DNA from: Eucalyptus grandis
Taxonomy: Eukaryota; Streptophyta; Magnoliopsida; Myrtales; Myrtaceae
Reading direction: 5' to 3'
Length of the DNA: 64,000 nt
NCBI RefSeq assembly: GCF_016545825.1
Contig: NC_052622.1
Coordinates: forward strand, 10,979,001-11,043,000
In this document: positions 12,178-23,590 of the stretch, one piece after another
How positions within the stretch are numbered: position 1 is the first letter of the stretch
Layout: every line of letters starts with the position of its first letter
Position numbers and translations under genes: made by a program
Notes under the pieces: model-generated
The model's input: only the letters and a program-made list of their open reading frames with translations
Database searches by the model: none
Told to the model about the DNA's origin: nothing

Positions 12178-15100
12178 ATGGGGGAGCTTGTTGGCAATAA
12201 ACATGTCGAGTATATATTATCAGTTGAAAGGGTATCAGTATACAATCCACTTCTTGTGTTTTCTACCAATATATGAAAATGACCAGGTACATTGGGATCT
12301 GCTATCCACTATTTCACTTTTTCACTGATTTAGTTTTTCGGTGACCTTGTGGTTAGAGGAAAGATGATTTCCTTTCTGTGCTTATGGATCATTTGAGAAT
12401 GAATGGAGCTTATTGGGGACTAAGCGCACTGGATCTTCTTGGAAAACTTGACACTGTGGATTTGGAGGACATTGTTTCGTGGATCATGAAATGCCAACAC
12501 GAGTCTGGTTTGTACGAATCTGTAGATCTCTTGGCTTCTTTCTTGTGCTTTACCCACGTTAAAGATGCACCTAACAGAAACTAACATCTAAATAGTTCAT
12601 CTTTTAGAATAGTCCTATACTTGAGCTACTTTTCTGTTTAGACTTTTCTTATTTGGGGCTAGGATAATGTGACTCAAATCTATTAATGACAGTGTCTCAG
12701 GAGTGATTAATGTTGGTGTTGCTGTATTCTCTATAGAACTCTAGTTCAAAGAGCAAGTCTGAGCATCTGTCAGGGCTCTTTCTGCAGGTGGCTTTGGTGG
12801 AAACATTGGACATGATCCTCACGTGCATTATACACTCAGTGCTGTGCAAGTTTTGGCCCTCTTTGACAAGTTAGATGTTCTTGATATCGATAAGGTGACT
12901 GGATGTATCCTTCATTCCTTTGGAATAGAGCATTTTATATATTCAACTCTTGTCATGGATGAAGAGTTTGTGTTTTTTTGTTTGTCAGTTTTGGATGTCA
13001 TCTAGTAATATACTTAAAGAGGACAAACTTGTGAATCGTTATTCTCTGTGTTTCATTTGAAGTGGTCAGCAAATTTGTCTACTTTTGGATGTTATAGAGC
13101 TTTTGTTAATGTTATTGCTTTGCCTGTATATTGCCAGCCAAGCATAAATGACAAGTCTCTCTCTGTGATTGATTTTCTTACTGTTGGATAATTTTTGGCG
13201 TGAAAACTTTTATGTTGCTGGTCCTATACTTAAATTTAGATGTCGCATCACTGCAAAAAGAAGATGGATCCTTTTCAGGGGATACATGGGGAGAGGTTGA
13301 TACTCGGTATTGTCCTTGTCATTGACCTCTGGGATGTTCGTGCTTCTTAAGGATGTCACTCAAATATTAAAAATTCTCGTCACAATTTTTTTCTCTTCAA
13401 AGATTCTCGTACATTGCCATATGCTGTCTTTCAATACTGAAGCGCTTGGATTCGATGGATGTGGAGAAGGCTGTGAAGTACATTGTGAGTTGCAAAAATA
13501 TGGATGGCGGGTTTGGTTGCACTCCTGGTGGAGAGTCCCACGCAGGGCAAAGTATGTCATAACCTTATGCTGGAACTTTTTCATTGATTTTACTTTCTGA
13601 TAGGTGCTTTGGAAGTCAAATATGTGCGTATGCATGAGGTAGCCTCTTTCTGTGGGTGCAAAAAGTATAGTTCTATCACTACAAAATGAAATTCTGTTCT
13701 AAGTGGTTGAGATAATGTTTGAAGTGCTTTTAGTTTGCTCAATTTTGAATCTTTTAAGCGCTTGAAACTTTTGAATCGCCCAATGATAATTCTATCTGCT
13801 CCTTCATTATATTTGGAAGCTGAGCAATACCTCTAGCTTGTGTGACAAAATTATTTAGAAGCATTTCTGGATGAACATTTGGTTCGGTGATCTCCTGCTT
13901 CAATTGATATCCATGATAAACTATGTCAGATTCAAACAATTAATCTCACTTTCCAGCCAACCATTTTATGGTTTGTTTAGAGAGAGATGTGAAAACCCGG
14001 GCTTTGGTCAATGATGATATGCGCAGAGCAGTAGTTAAGAATAGCTGGAATTTATTTTTGTAAGACTTTTTGAAACTGGACAACCTGGCTTGGACTTAAT
14101 TCCTTACTAAGTTCAGTGGCTTTTCCTTTGAACTGGTGGCAACCCGTGATAGTCTGCAGCAGAAAATGTTTATTGTCACCATTGAGGATGGAGCAGAGCA
14201 ACATGAGACTGATAGATGGCAATTTGAAAATCAAGGGTCAGAGAGTGATGTATATAGAGTTTAAGGAAAATTAGTCGCCTGATTACTTGTTTAAGATAGA
14301 GATGGCAACTGGAAAATCAATTTGAGTTTTATTGTCCTTTTTCATGTCAAGCCAATGGGCAGTTTTGGTTATTTTCAACAGTTAGGGTCAATTTCAAATT
14401 ATCTTTCACTGTGGCTTTTGCTTCTTAATAATAGTTATGACTTTTCTCACATTTAGTTTTTGAAGTTGTCATTGTACAATTGGTATATCTGCAACCTTTA
14501 ATCGACATACGATGAAAATGTTGATGAGTTGTATTTCGACATGTCGCCCTATAGCATGTAAACATGTCATTTTTTACATGTATTCTCAATTTAAAACCTA
14601 TAAGCAAGAAGTGGAAACTAGAGAGAGCAGCTTCATATTTTTTTCCTGCTACTTGCTTTTATGCTTTGGATTTTGATTGGCTCTTGATGCGAAAGACCAG
14701 TAGATGGAGAAGCCAGTAGGCTGAAAAAGGAATCAGTGGTAAAACCCCTTAGAGATTCCCTTTGTATCTTATTTTTACTTTTATGTTCATGGATTTAAGC
14801 ATATGAAACGAAGAGAGATTCACATAGCCATTCCTGCAGTATTTTGTTGTGTGGGTGCTCTGGCTATCACGGGTTCACTCCATCACATTGACAAGGACCT
14901 TCTCGGCTGGTGGTTATGTGAGCGTCAAGTCAAATCCGGAGGGTTAAATGGCCGCCCGGAGAAACTTCCTGATGTATGCACCACAGCTAATGTTTAAGCT
15001 AATTTCACTTGAATATTATTGTCATAGTCTTTACTCATCTTGTTGCATTATCACAGGTCTGCTACTCCTGGTGGGTCCTGTGTAGCTTGATAATGATTGA

Positions 15101-15856
15101 CAGAGCTCACTGGATTGACAAAGAAAAGCTCATCAAATTCATCTTGAACTGTCAGGTTATTTATTTGAATGTCCTTTCTAGGATGCATGTAGAACTAAAA
15201 AAATTTCAGGATATAGAGTTCCTGTCTTATGTTTTGATTTTCATAGAACTCTGTTGATCTGGTGGCTTTGTGATTTCAGGACACCGAAAATGGTGGAATA
15301 TCTGATAGGCCAAATGATGCCGTAGACGTGTACCATACATTTTTTGGAGTGGCTGGTAATAGTTAGGTCTTGGCATGTACCTTTGCAATCTCTCAGTTGA
15401 AATTGGCTAATCCTATTAACTGAATAAGTGCATTTAGTGTTTTCTTGATATCCTACCATTAATCACTCGATTTATTGAAAATGGTTGTCTAGTCAACTAT
15501 TGTGTGGATGCAATATCAACTGCAATAAAACTCAATGCCAATATTAGCTGATATAGGCTGTCCGAATGGACTCTTTGTTCTCCTTGTTTTTTCAGTTGTT
15601 TTCTCCCTCTTGCTTTTCTTTTCCTTCTTTCCCTTCTTCCCTCCTCTTCTTTTGTTGGGTGGGTTTGTTTCCATGCCTCTTGATACACTTTCTTCCACTA
15701 GAGTTATCTCTGGGCAGATTGCTAATCTTTTCTGTTTGGTGGGTTTTTTCAGGTCTTTCGCTTCTTGAGTATCCAGGAGTTAAAGCCATAGATCCAGCGT
15801 ATGCCTTGCCAATCAATGTAGTCAATAGGATTTTCTTTGGGAGATGTTCAACCTGA
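12178..15856 (+). CDS. RGTB: Geranylgeranyl transferase type-2 (Rab GGTase) beta subunit
   Basis: Nine coding exons join in phase to 316 codons plus stop: 12178-12231, 12357-12507, 12788-12904, 13240-13306, 13403-13551, 14840-14973, 15057-15155, 15280-15355, 15753-15856. All introns are GT-AG. The product matches plant RGTB end to end: [17 protein letters not shown] start, [34 protein letters not shown], a GG-containing repeat [39 protein letters not shown] and C-terminal LLEYPGV. These are the prenyltransferase alpha/alpha-barrel repeats, including the Asp-Val-Cys and Asp...His zinc-site region (GRPEK-DVCYSWW and VDVYHT). With the alpha subunit and the escort protein REP, the family attaches geranylgeranyl to C-terminal cysteines of Rab GTPases in the cytosol. 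The last five residues (GRCST) differ from the usual ending. I found no broken splice site. Confidence 0.95.
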
Positions 15857-16894
15857 CAGTCTGGAGCACGAACAAAAAATATCACTTTGTCGCGATATTT
15901 CTAGTCCATTAGCTTCTGCATTGTGGGATGTAGGGAGAAGAGCAGATCTGCAGGTGGGAGACGGCGGTAGAAAACAGAGAAAAGATAGAAATTTTGCTGT
16001 AAAATGGCAAGATTTTGGATTAATTATGATAGCTCCAAGATTGTTCTCATAAAAGCGAACATGATTCTTAGCGTCATACCGCATATGTCACGGATTTTCT
16101 CTGGTTTTGGAGGTTGGACATGCGCCATATTGTGGAAAATATGTCTTCAATAGTAGACCAATTTCTATCATTTTGCTTCCATGTCTATTAGAGCTGTGTA
16201 GAAGATTTAAGAGCTTTTGATTTTGGATGCTCGTGCCTATTGATAGTCCTGCACAGAGCCATCAGTCCTCGCATCTTTTTCCTCACAACGTATAGAAGTA
16301 AACTTGGCGCGTGACCACGATAATACAAGACTTTTGTAGGCAGGTGATGGTGCACACGTTAACTTAAGGATGATCAGTAAGCTCGTGCGCGATTCCTGTG
16401 CTCTGAAAAGCTGAGGCTTTTGCGGGGAAGGACATGGAAAGACGGACGCTGCGAAAGCTAGTTAGGGAATCGTTTCATGGACTGATCACCATGAGGAAGG
16501 ATTGGCATGTGAAGCAATGACTTTCGTCACGATGTCATTCCTAGAATCCTAGTAAAGAAGATAGTGCTGGAAGTTGGCTAATGGAAATGGATCGAAATGA
16601 CGTGGATGCAACGTGACCAATTAAAGCAAAATGTTTAAAAATCATTTTCTAGTGCATGCAACAGTAAGGGCAATGATTTATCGGTGGATAAAGTGATGAG
16701 GGAGCATCTTTTAGAAATCTCGGCAATAGTAGGAGCGGGACTGGATGCCAAATGAAGGGAAGGTCGAACGTTGGATGAAACGGCAGGGACATTCAAGTTA
16801 TTTTCTACTTCCTCCACTCACCAGAAGAAAAAAAAAACTTTGAAAACACTGTGAAAGATCTAACTATGTGTGTAATTAAGTTATTTTTTATATT
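15857..16894. other. 3' flank of RGTB and intergenic DNA, no gene seen
   Basis: The 3' untranslated region of RGTB should lie in the first few hundred bases. The rest is ordinary mixed-composition DNA with no recognisable frame. Confidence 0.5.
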
Positions 16895-17310
16895 TCTATT
16901 CATTAGACAAGTTTCTAAACAAAAATACGTGTTTAATAACGAAGTAAAATTTATATTCTCGAAATAAAAATATGATAATATCTCCCTCTCAAGTGATCGG
17001 CGGGCGATGAGGACCAGTGATGACCGATGGAATAATTTTTATTTCTTATTTTTATTACAAAATTAGAAAATTAAAAAAAAAAAGTTTACTTCTCAGTTTT
17101 ATTTCAAACATATTTCTTAACCTACCAAAAAATAAAATTGTTTTATCATATGGATTTTTGTTCCAAAATGTTTAAAAATCATTTTCCTAACTAAAATTTT
17201 GTTTCAAAAATAGAAAAATAAAATTATCTTACCATATGGATTTCTCTTCCCGATAATAGAAAAATAGAAAAATAAAGAAACGAAAATATTATCATGCATA
17301 CCATTACCAC
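16895..17310. mobile_element. A/T-rich MITE-like element, same architecture as 10412-10895
   Basis: A/T-rich arms (TATTCTCGAAATAAAAATA near 16953; AAAATAGAAAAATAAA near 17208) flank a short GC-richer core, GTGATCGGCGGGCGATGAGG, at about 16995. Arms are roughly complementary. Borders and target duplication are not resolved. Confidence 0.4.
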
Positions 17311-17760
17311 CTTATGGCTTATGGACATACAATTCAATGGTACAAAAGGCTCAAAAGCTCGATACCTTTCCTGGGAAACAGTTTTCTTTCATATGAAAGG
17401 GCGGTGATTGGAGCGAGAATGGAAAATGCTCGGGAAAAAAGAGATTGCGGTGCAGAAAGGGTCGAGCAGAAGCAGCCAACGTTCACCAATCTGGATGCAA
17501 TTGGAGACCGGATGATGCAGAAAACACATCGTCATCGTCATCGGATCCAACACAGCGTCTCTCCTTTAATTACTTGCTTCCGAGCTTCGTCTGTCTATTC
17601 AACGGAGGCGACCCCTTGTCTCTTCTCCACAGCCGACCCCCTCTTTTAAACAATAAAAAGAGCACCATTTTCAACGTGCCCGGCAGAAAATTTGTACGGG
17701 GATTTTATTTAGAACAATAAGATCCAAACGACAATCATGAAGCAATAAACCGAGAGAATT
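17311..17760. other. Intergenic, no gene seen
   Basis: Two overlapping frames of 91-111 codons occur around 17314-17720, but neither resembles a known protein and both end within low-complexity sequence. Confidence 0.4.
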
Positions 17761-18170
17761 TAATAATTTTTTAACATCGCGACTTGTCTTGTCAAGTGCA
17801 GTAATTATTGATAAGATTGACTATGTTCTTAATTAAATATAAAAATAACATCACAAAAATTTTAAATCAATATATCTATATCAAATCTATCACAAATTAA
17901 TTTTTTAATCGAGAGTCACAAACCAATACACCCTAATAAATTTAATCTTAAGTAATTTGAATTAAATTAGATTAATAGCATGAAAAATCAAAAATTAGTA
18001 TATCCCTAACAAAAGGAAAAGTAAAATCTAAACTGATATATTTATTAACTGTCACATGTCATCTAACTCAACATTTTAACGATAAAATTTAATGAAAACT
18101 AATAAAGAGTAAATTTTTCATAAATGTATCAATTTTAGATTTTCGTGACATTAACTCTATTAAAAACAAG
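17761..18170. mobile_element. Degenerate copy of the ACAAATTTACCC MITE family
   Basis: Contains CTGTCACATGTCATCTAACT and TTTTAACGATAAAATTTAATG, which match in order the centre of the 6929-7444 element and of the elements in copies A and B (about 8020 and 21850). The terminal motif is eroded (TTCGTGACATTAACTCTATT at about 18150). Confidence 0.5.
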
Positions 18171-18996
18171 AATACCTAAATGACCACTATAACGCCATAA
18201 ATCAGGAGAATTTCTAATTTTTAATATACCGACGGTCCTCTTGTCGGGTGCAATCACTTTTGAGAAAATCAAATGCATTCCTAATTGAACATATTCAATT
18301 GAGTGTTTCGAGTACACTCGTGAGCGTGATTTTCGAGGTGATAAAGATGAGAAAATGAGGCTCACGAGGATTCTCCATTGAAGGAGGGTGCTTCATAATA
18401 GATGAGAGAGGAAAATAAAAGAAGAGAGTGGGGGGGCAGGGCAGGCAGTGTTCGTCAATCCCGTAGGGGATCACGTGCGACGGCCTAACCTCGGCACGAA
18501 GGTCAACTTGTTGTGTTCTTCCACTTTGTCCTTTTTTTAATGCATTATTTATTCGATACTTTCCATGAAACCCGAGCACGACCGTCGCCTCCCGTCCCGA
18601 TTTCGACTCACGTGCGAACCCCACCTCGTCCATGATGCTTCGCGCGCGCGCGCCTACGAGGAAAAGAAAAAGAAATTTTCGACAAAATGAAATCCAATTT
18701 CTTGCTCCACCTTGATGATAGAATCCACCTTCCTAGGACGCTCCTAGAAAGATTTGACTAACGTGACCAGGAATAGATTTGAACCATTCAAATGGGTGAG
18801 CCTAGAAATGTCATGGCCAGTATGGAATTTTTGAAATTTTAATTCAAACCTTCTTAAGATTCGAAAGTATTTTCTCGCAAGCTCTAGCTAAGCCTCCACT
18901 AAAGTTGCAAACTGTGAGTTTTCTTATATGAGCATTAATGTGTCATCTAGGGATGATTAATTCCTAATCCAATCCAATAGAACGAGTCTAACGCAA
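18171..18996. other. Intergenic, no gene seen
   Basis: Mixed composition with a short CG-alternating tract (CGCGCGCGCG near 18640). Short minus-strand frames at 18135-18633 show no known domain. Confidence 0.4.
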
Positions 18997-19279
18997 AGTA
19001 AAAGAGAAAATGAGCTTGAAGAATTCCTTTGTATTCACTTTAATTAGATATATATTCTTTACATGTATTTATATTACAAAGTGTAACTAATAAAAGGAAA
19101 AAAAAACAAAGATATGAAATCATTTTGAATTGCTAATTAATATCAATCTAAATCTCATATTGATTCAAGTATCTTCAATCAAATTAATTGCAAAAATTAT
19201 ATCACTGACACGGTCACTTTTTTTCCCACTACTTGGAATCGGACTAAAATAATGTTTTTAAACATTTTACTAATTTTGA

Positions 19280-19392
<113 letters not shown>

Positions 19393-19475
19393 GTAGTCGA
19401 TGCAATCCGAGCGGAACCAAACTGTTCAAAAACTTGTTCCACTTTTAGAAACTAAGAGTTGAACCAATACTCTTA

Positions 19476-20217
19476 GGGTGCGTTTGTATGTGTTTCTATT
19501 TAAAAATTGTTCATTTTTAAGAAATAGAAAAAACTATTTTATTATGGGGAATAATTTTTACATAGAAAAATACGTTTGGTAAAAGATTTTGAGAATAAAT
19601 AAATAAAACCGAAATATGTTTGGTAAATTTGTGTTCTTTTTTTATTTCTTTTAATTTTTTAATATTTTTTTTTGTAAAGAAATTTTTTATTTTTTTTTTT
19701 TCTTTTTTTTTTTTTTCTTCTTTTGGCCGATCGCCGGCCTCGGCCATGGCCGGTGACCGGCCGACAAGGGTCGGCGGCCTCGCCCAGCCACAACGAGGCT
19801 CACCGGCCCCCGGCGAGGCCGAGCCTCACCTGCGCCGGCAATGCTCGGCCTCACCAGGGGCCGCAAGAATGCTCCGGCGAGGTCGCCGACCCTCAATGGC
19901 GTCGCTAGCCCTCGACGACCGATCGCCGGTCATGGTCGAGTCGGCGATCGGCTAAAAAAGAAGAAGAAAAAAAATAGAAGAAAAAAATAGGAGAGAAAAT
20001 TTGTTCTTAAAAATTGTTCTAGAAACAAAAAAACAAGTTTTTTTTTATTTGTTATTTGTTCCAAATGTGTTCCCGAGAATAAAAAAAAAAGATTTGGAAT
20101 AAAAACACAAATAAACGCGTTTCTATTTTTTTTTGTTTCCGAGAACAAAAAAACATAATTTTTGTTCATAAAAAGAATAATAATAATAAAAAAAAAAAAA
20201 CACAACCATGCAAGCCC
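19476..20217. mobile_element. PIF/Harbinger (Tourist)-like MITE, 742 bp, with TTA target duplication
   Basis: The element is absent from the equivalent place in copy A (about 6064). It is bounded by TTA at 19473-19475 and 20218-20220. Ends are GGGTGCGTTTGTATGTGTTT on the left and, read inward on the other strand, GGGCTTGCATGGTTGTGTTT on the right, an imperfect inverted repeat. A 3-bp TTA/TAA duplication with GGG-starting termini is typical of PIF/Harbinger. Inner arms are poly-T and poly-A with TTGTTC/GAACAA motifs. The centre (19723-19955) is strikingly GC-rich (GGCCGATCGCCGGCC...). Frames through the core are composition artefacts. No transposase, so non-autonomous. Confidence 0.75.
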
Positions 20218-21499
20218 TTAGAAACTAGATCAATCGCTTATTCAGTCCGGTCCAAGCAGTTCCCCATCTGGGTAGTCCACTTTGCACGGCCCTTATGTTA
20301 TCTACGTTTGTCTATTTACCTTCTAACCAAGTGAAACACCCCTGTCAATTAACTTGTTTTACCATTGTTTACAATATGTATCAATTAGTCTCTTTAGGTC
20401 TTCATTATAGTTGATAGGGGAAAATGAAGATGTTCCATATATAAAAAGGAGGGGAAGTTTATCCATCAAATGGGTCATGGCCTATCGAAGTTGACATGTC
20501 ATTTTGCCGGAAGGGAAGAATTTCATAGGGCAGAGGAAAGGCGTCTTGCTTGTAACAAAGTGCGTACTCCATCACCAATGCCTATACAGTTGGGCCATGT
20601 GGTGTGATTTTCCCTCTCCTGAAGTTTTCTAATTAGGGAATAAAACTTATATTTAAAGCTGAGCACCTCATATGTTCCAAGTTAAATAAAAATTAGCCAC
20701 TTTGAAAATGACCTGGTGATAAGGACATATTCCTACATTCTCAATCTAGAAATCAATGTCTCTAGGTTCGAATCCACCCTATGAAACTCGTATTTTGATG
20801 GGATTACGGAGCTTGGTGATTGTGTTAGTATTCCTTCACTTAGATGGCTAATTAGCTAACGATGATTTATTTTGTTTGGGATAAGAAAAGTGACATACAG
20901 CAATTGTGGATTCTATATGAAACTCGAGCTAAAATACACCCAAAAAAAAGGGATGAACGAAACTCAAAATGACAAAGGTGGGATGATCTTTCCCTATTTT
21001 TGACCTTTGCACGAGGGCTTATACGACACTACGTTGTCTTTGTCTGGAGAAATATCGTCTTTTCGTATACGTCGGGCAAAACAAATTTGAAAAGAAAAAA
21101 AAAAAAAAAAAAAAAAAAGAATCCGATGATACTACGGGAACATAAAAAGCATCGCGCAAAATATCTCGAGCCACGTGGGAACGCGCAACTGGTCTGTCAG
21201 ATATTCTCTGGGTTGGGTTGCCGTACGATCACACGACTTTATTTTTTAGGGTATTTGTTTTCCCAATTTTAAGTTAATATATAAATGCCAATTGGCCGAA
21301 AACGGGCAAAGCACCGTACGTCACGGTACCTTCCTTTTTTTGTCATCACGATCAGGACGGGCCTCCCAGACGTCGCAGCCCCACCTTAACTAGCATGGAC
21401 GCAATTGCAGCCCACTCCCATCCTTGACCCTTGCTCCAAAAGTTTCATTTTATTCCATTTATTTTTTCCTTTTTAATACATATCACAAAAAAATCTCAA

Positions 21500-22200
21500 A
21501 TTATATGCAACACGACTACGCAAGATATCTCTTAACTTTTTTTATCGCAAAAAATTCATAAACTTGTCCATTATAATACAAATATCCTAAACTTTTTTTT
21601 CATGTCGTATGTAACTTTTATTTCAAGGGTTTATGCCACAAAAAGAATTTATAAATTAGTACACATGTGATTAAATTTGCCTAAAATTAAATTTTTAACA
21701 ATAAAAAATCACCTAAATTTATCTAAAACTAATTTTTTATCACAAAAGTTACAAATTGATACATATGTAATTACAAAAGATCATAAAACTAGTATACTTG
21801 TGACAAACGAATAATAAAAATCCAAATTGATACATTTATCAACGTGGTATTCAACTCGGTAATTCGACAATAAAATTTAATGGATATTTCAAAAATGAAA
21901 TTGTTACGGTATATATCAATTTAAGATTTTTAGTGTTAAAAAAATTAATTTATAATAAATATATCACAAGTGTACTAATTTAGAGTTTTTGGTGATCAAG
22001 TAAATTTATCATATATATATATATATATTAATTTTGGATTTTTCGTGATATTAACCATTATTTTAATTGATATAAGTTTGAAATTTTTTTATTATTTGTA
22101 TTATAGTGGGCAAGTTTAGAATTTTCAACGACAAAAAAAAAATTGGGGTTATTTGTGTCTTAATAAATATAATTTAGGATTTTTTGTGGTATCAATCTTT
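21500..22200. mobile_element. Degenerate ACAAATTTACCC-family MITE(s) within and beyond copy B
   Basis: Repeated TAAATTTRCCTAAAATTA, GATACATATGTAATTAC, CTAGTATACTTGTGACAAA and TTTTCGTGATATTAACC phrases in alternating orientation match the 6929-7444 family. The counterpart in copy A is split by the 2.2-kb insertion. Outer limits are approximate. An (AT)n run lies at 22013-22028. Confidence 0.5.
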
Positions 22201-22748
22201 TTTTATAAATAATTGCCTTTGAGTTCTCTCTTTTCCTTTCTTGACAATTTTATCATCCTCAATCTAAGAATCGACCATCCAATACCTTATCAAATTCCCT
22301 ACGGATGAGGCTATTCATTGGGGGGGAAAACAAGAAATATGGCTGGCAGTAGCCTATGTTGGATTGAAGCGCATTGAGTACTCTAAATTGGACCCCCCAT
22401 TCGCCCATCCCTCTTTCCCCTAATTCCCTCACTAAAAAGGCAAGCCGCCCGTACCCATTCGAATTCCCTATATTCCCATCATGTCAACATGCCCATCTTT
22501 CGACCTTAAAGAAAAGAAAAGAAAAGAAACAAGAAAACACGTCCACCTACAAAATCCTCAAAGACACCATCATCCCTACGTGCAGCTCCATGTAATATTA
22601 GATATAGAGAGAGTAAAACCCACCCACTAAACGTGATTAACATTCCCGGATTACCATCTAATAATCACGAAGCTTACAACTAAGCATGGCCAAGTTACTC
22701 TATTCAAACTTTTACCCCATTATATACACATCGGATTCGACTAGTCGG

Positions 22749-22783
<35 letters not shown>

Positions 22784-23030
22784 TTACATTTATCACGTTG
22801 AAGGTGTGATTCGCCCACCCCGAGGCCCGAAAAGATGGAAATAATTGCCCCGGCGTGGCGTGGATTAAATCGCGAAATGAATTCTCTCTTTCTTTTTAAT
22901 AAATTTGACAGTGCATGAATCCACTTTGGGTCAGTGTCCAGCTGGCATTGCCGTCAGCAAAAGTTAAAAAAGAACAGAAAACCTGGAAGGGAAAGAAGGA
23001 AGGAAAAGGAGCAGGGAGATTAAAATTTAA
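22201..23030. other. Upstream flank of XTH9-like gene, no gene seen
   Basis: Contains AAGAAAAGAAAAG runs, a pure poly-A tract of about 32 bases at 22749-22780, and mixed DNA. No recognisable frame. Confidence 0.5.
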
Positions 23031-23590
23031 AAAACACGTGGACCCCACTGCTCGCCCCCCGAAAGGAGGACCCCGCCCTCTTTTTAACTTCGGGACAACT
23101 GGACACAACCACTCCCACCAGCTGTAGCGGTCCACGTGGCGCGCGCCCACTGGCCCTCATCTGTCCCGGCGGTCGCCTTTCGGACAGCGACGTGTCGTGG
23201 CGCAGCGTGCCCCCTCCCACAGGGACCAGCTCTCGCCAGCTCACTGGCCGCGGCAACGGCTCCATTTTTCAATTTTTCAATTTTCGACCTCGACCTCGAC
23301 CTCGACCTCGACCCGCATTTTATTTTCCGTATATTCCCCCTTTTGCCTCTCGGGTTCCCATCTATAGAAATTCCGGAAGGGGACGTGGCTGCCCACGTGG
23401 CGCGCGACCCGCGTGACGTGGCAAGTGGGCCGTGCGGGAGAAGTAGCGAAGCCAGTGAGAAGCGGCTATAAAACGGGGGGCTGGTCTCGCTCACTCACTC
23501 AAGTGAGTGGTGAGAAACAGAGCGACTTCAGAGCTCGTGAAGAAAAGCTTTTGCTCTCGCTCTTCTTCTTCTTCTTCTTCTTCTTCTTCA
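23031..23590 (+). promoter_or_regulatory. XTH9-like promoter and 5' UTR: clustered ACGTG boxes, TATA box, (CTT)n leader
   Basis: ACGTG-core motifs occur at 23035 (CACGTG), 23133 (CACGTG within CCACGTGGCGCGCG), 23190 (ACGTGT), 23383 (ACGTGG), 23394 (CACGTG again within CCACGTGGCGCGCG) and 23416 (TGACGTGG). A TATA box, CTATAAAA, is at 23466-23473, followed by a predicted start near 23500. A GACCTC hexanucleotide repeat lies at 23286-23314. The leader ends in a (CTT)n run at 23562-23588 just before the ATG. G-box/ABRE motifs of this kind bind bZIP, PIF-type bHLH and BZR factors in plants; which of these acts here is not shown by the sequence. Confidence 0.7.

Noticed and set aside
19620..19955. 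111-codon frame with Pro/Arg/Ala-rich C-terminus
   Set aside because: Translation of the MITE poly-T arm and GC-rich core.
22749..22780. Pure poly-A tract as a retroposon tail
   Set aside because: No target duplication or coding/SINE body was found upstream of it.
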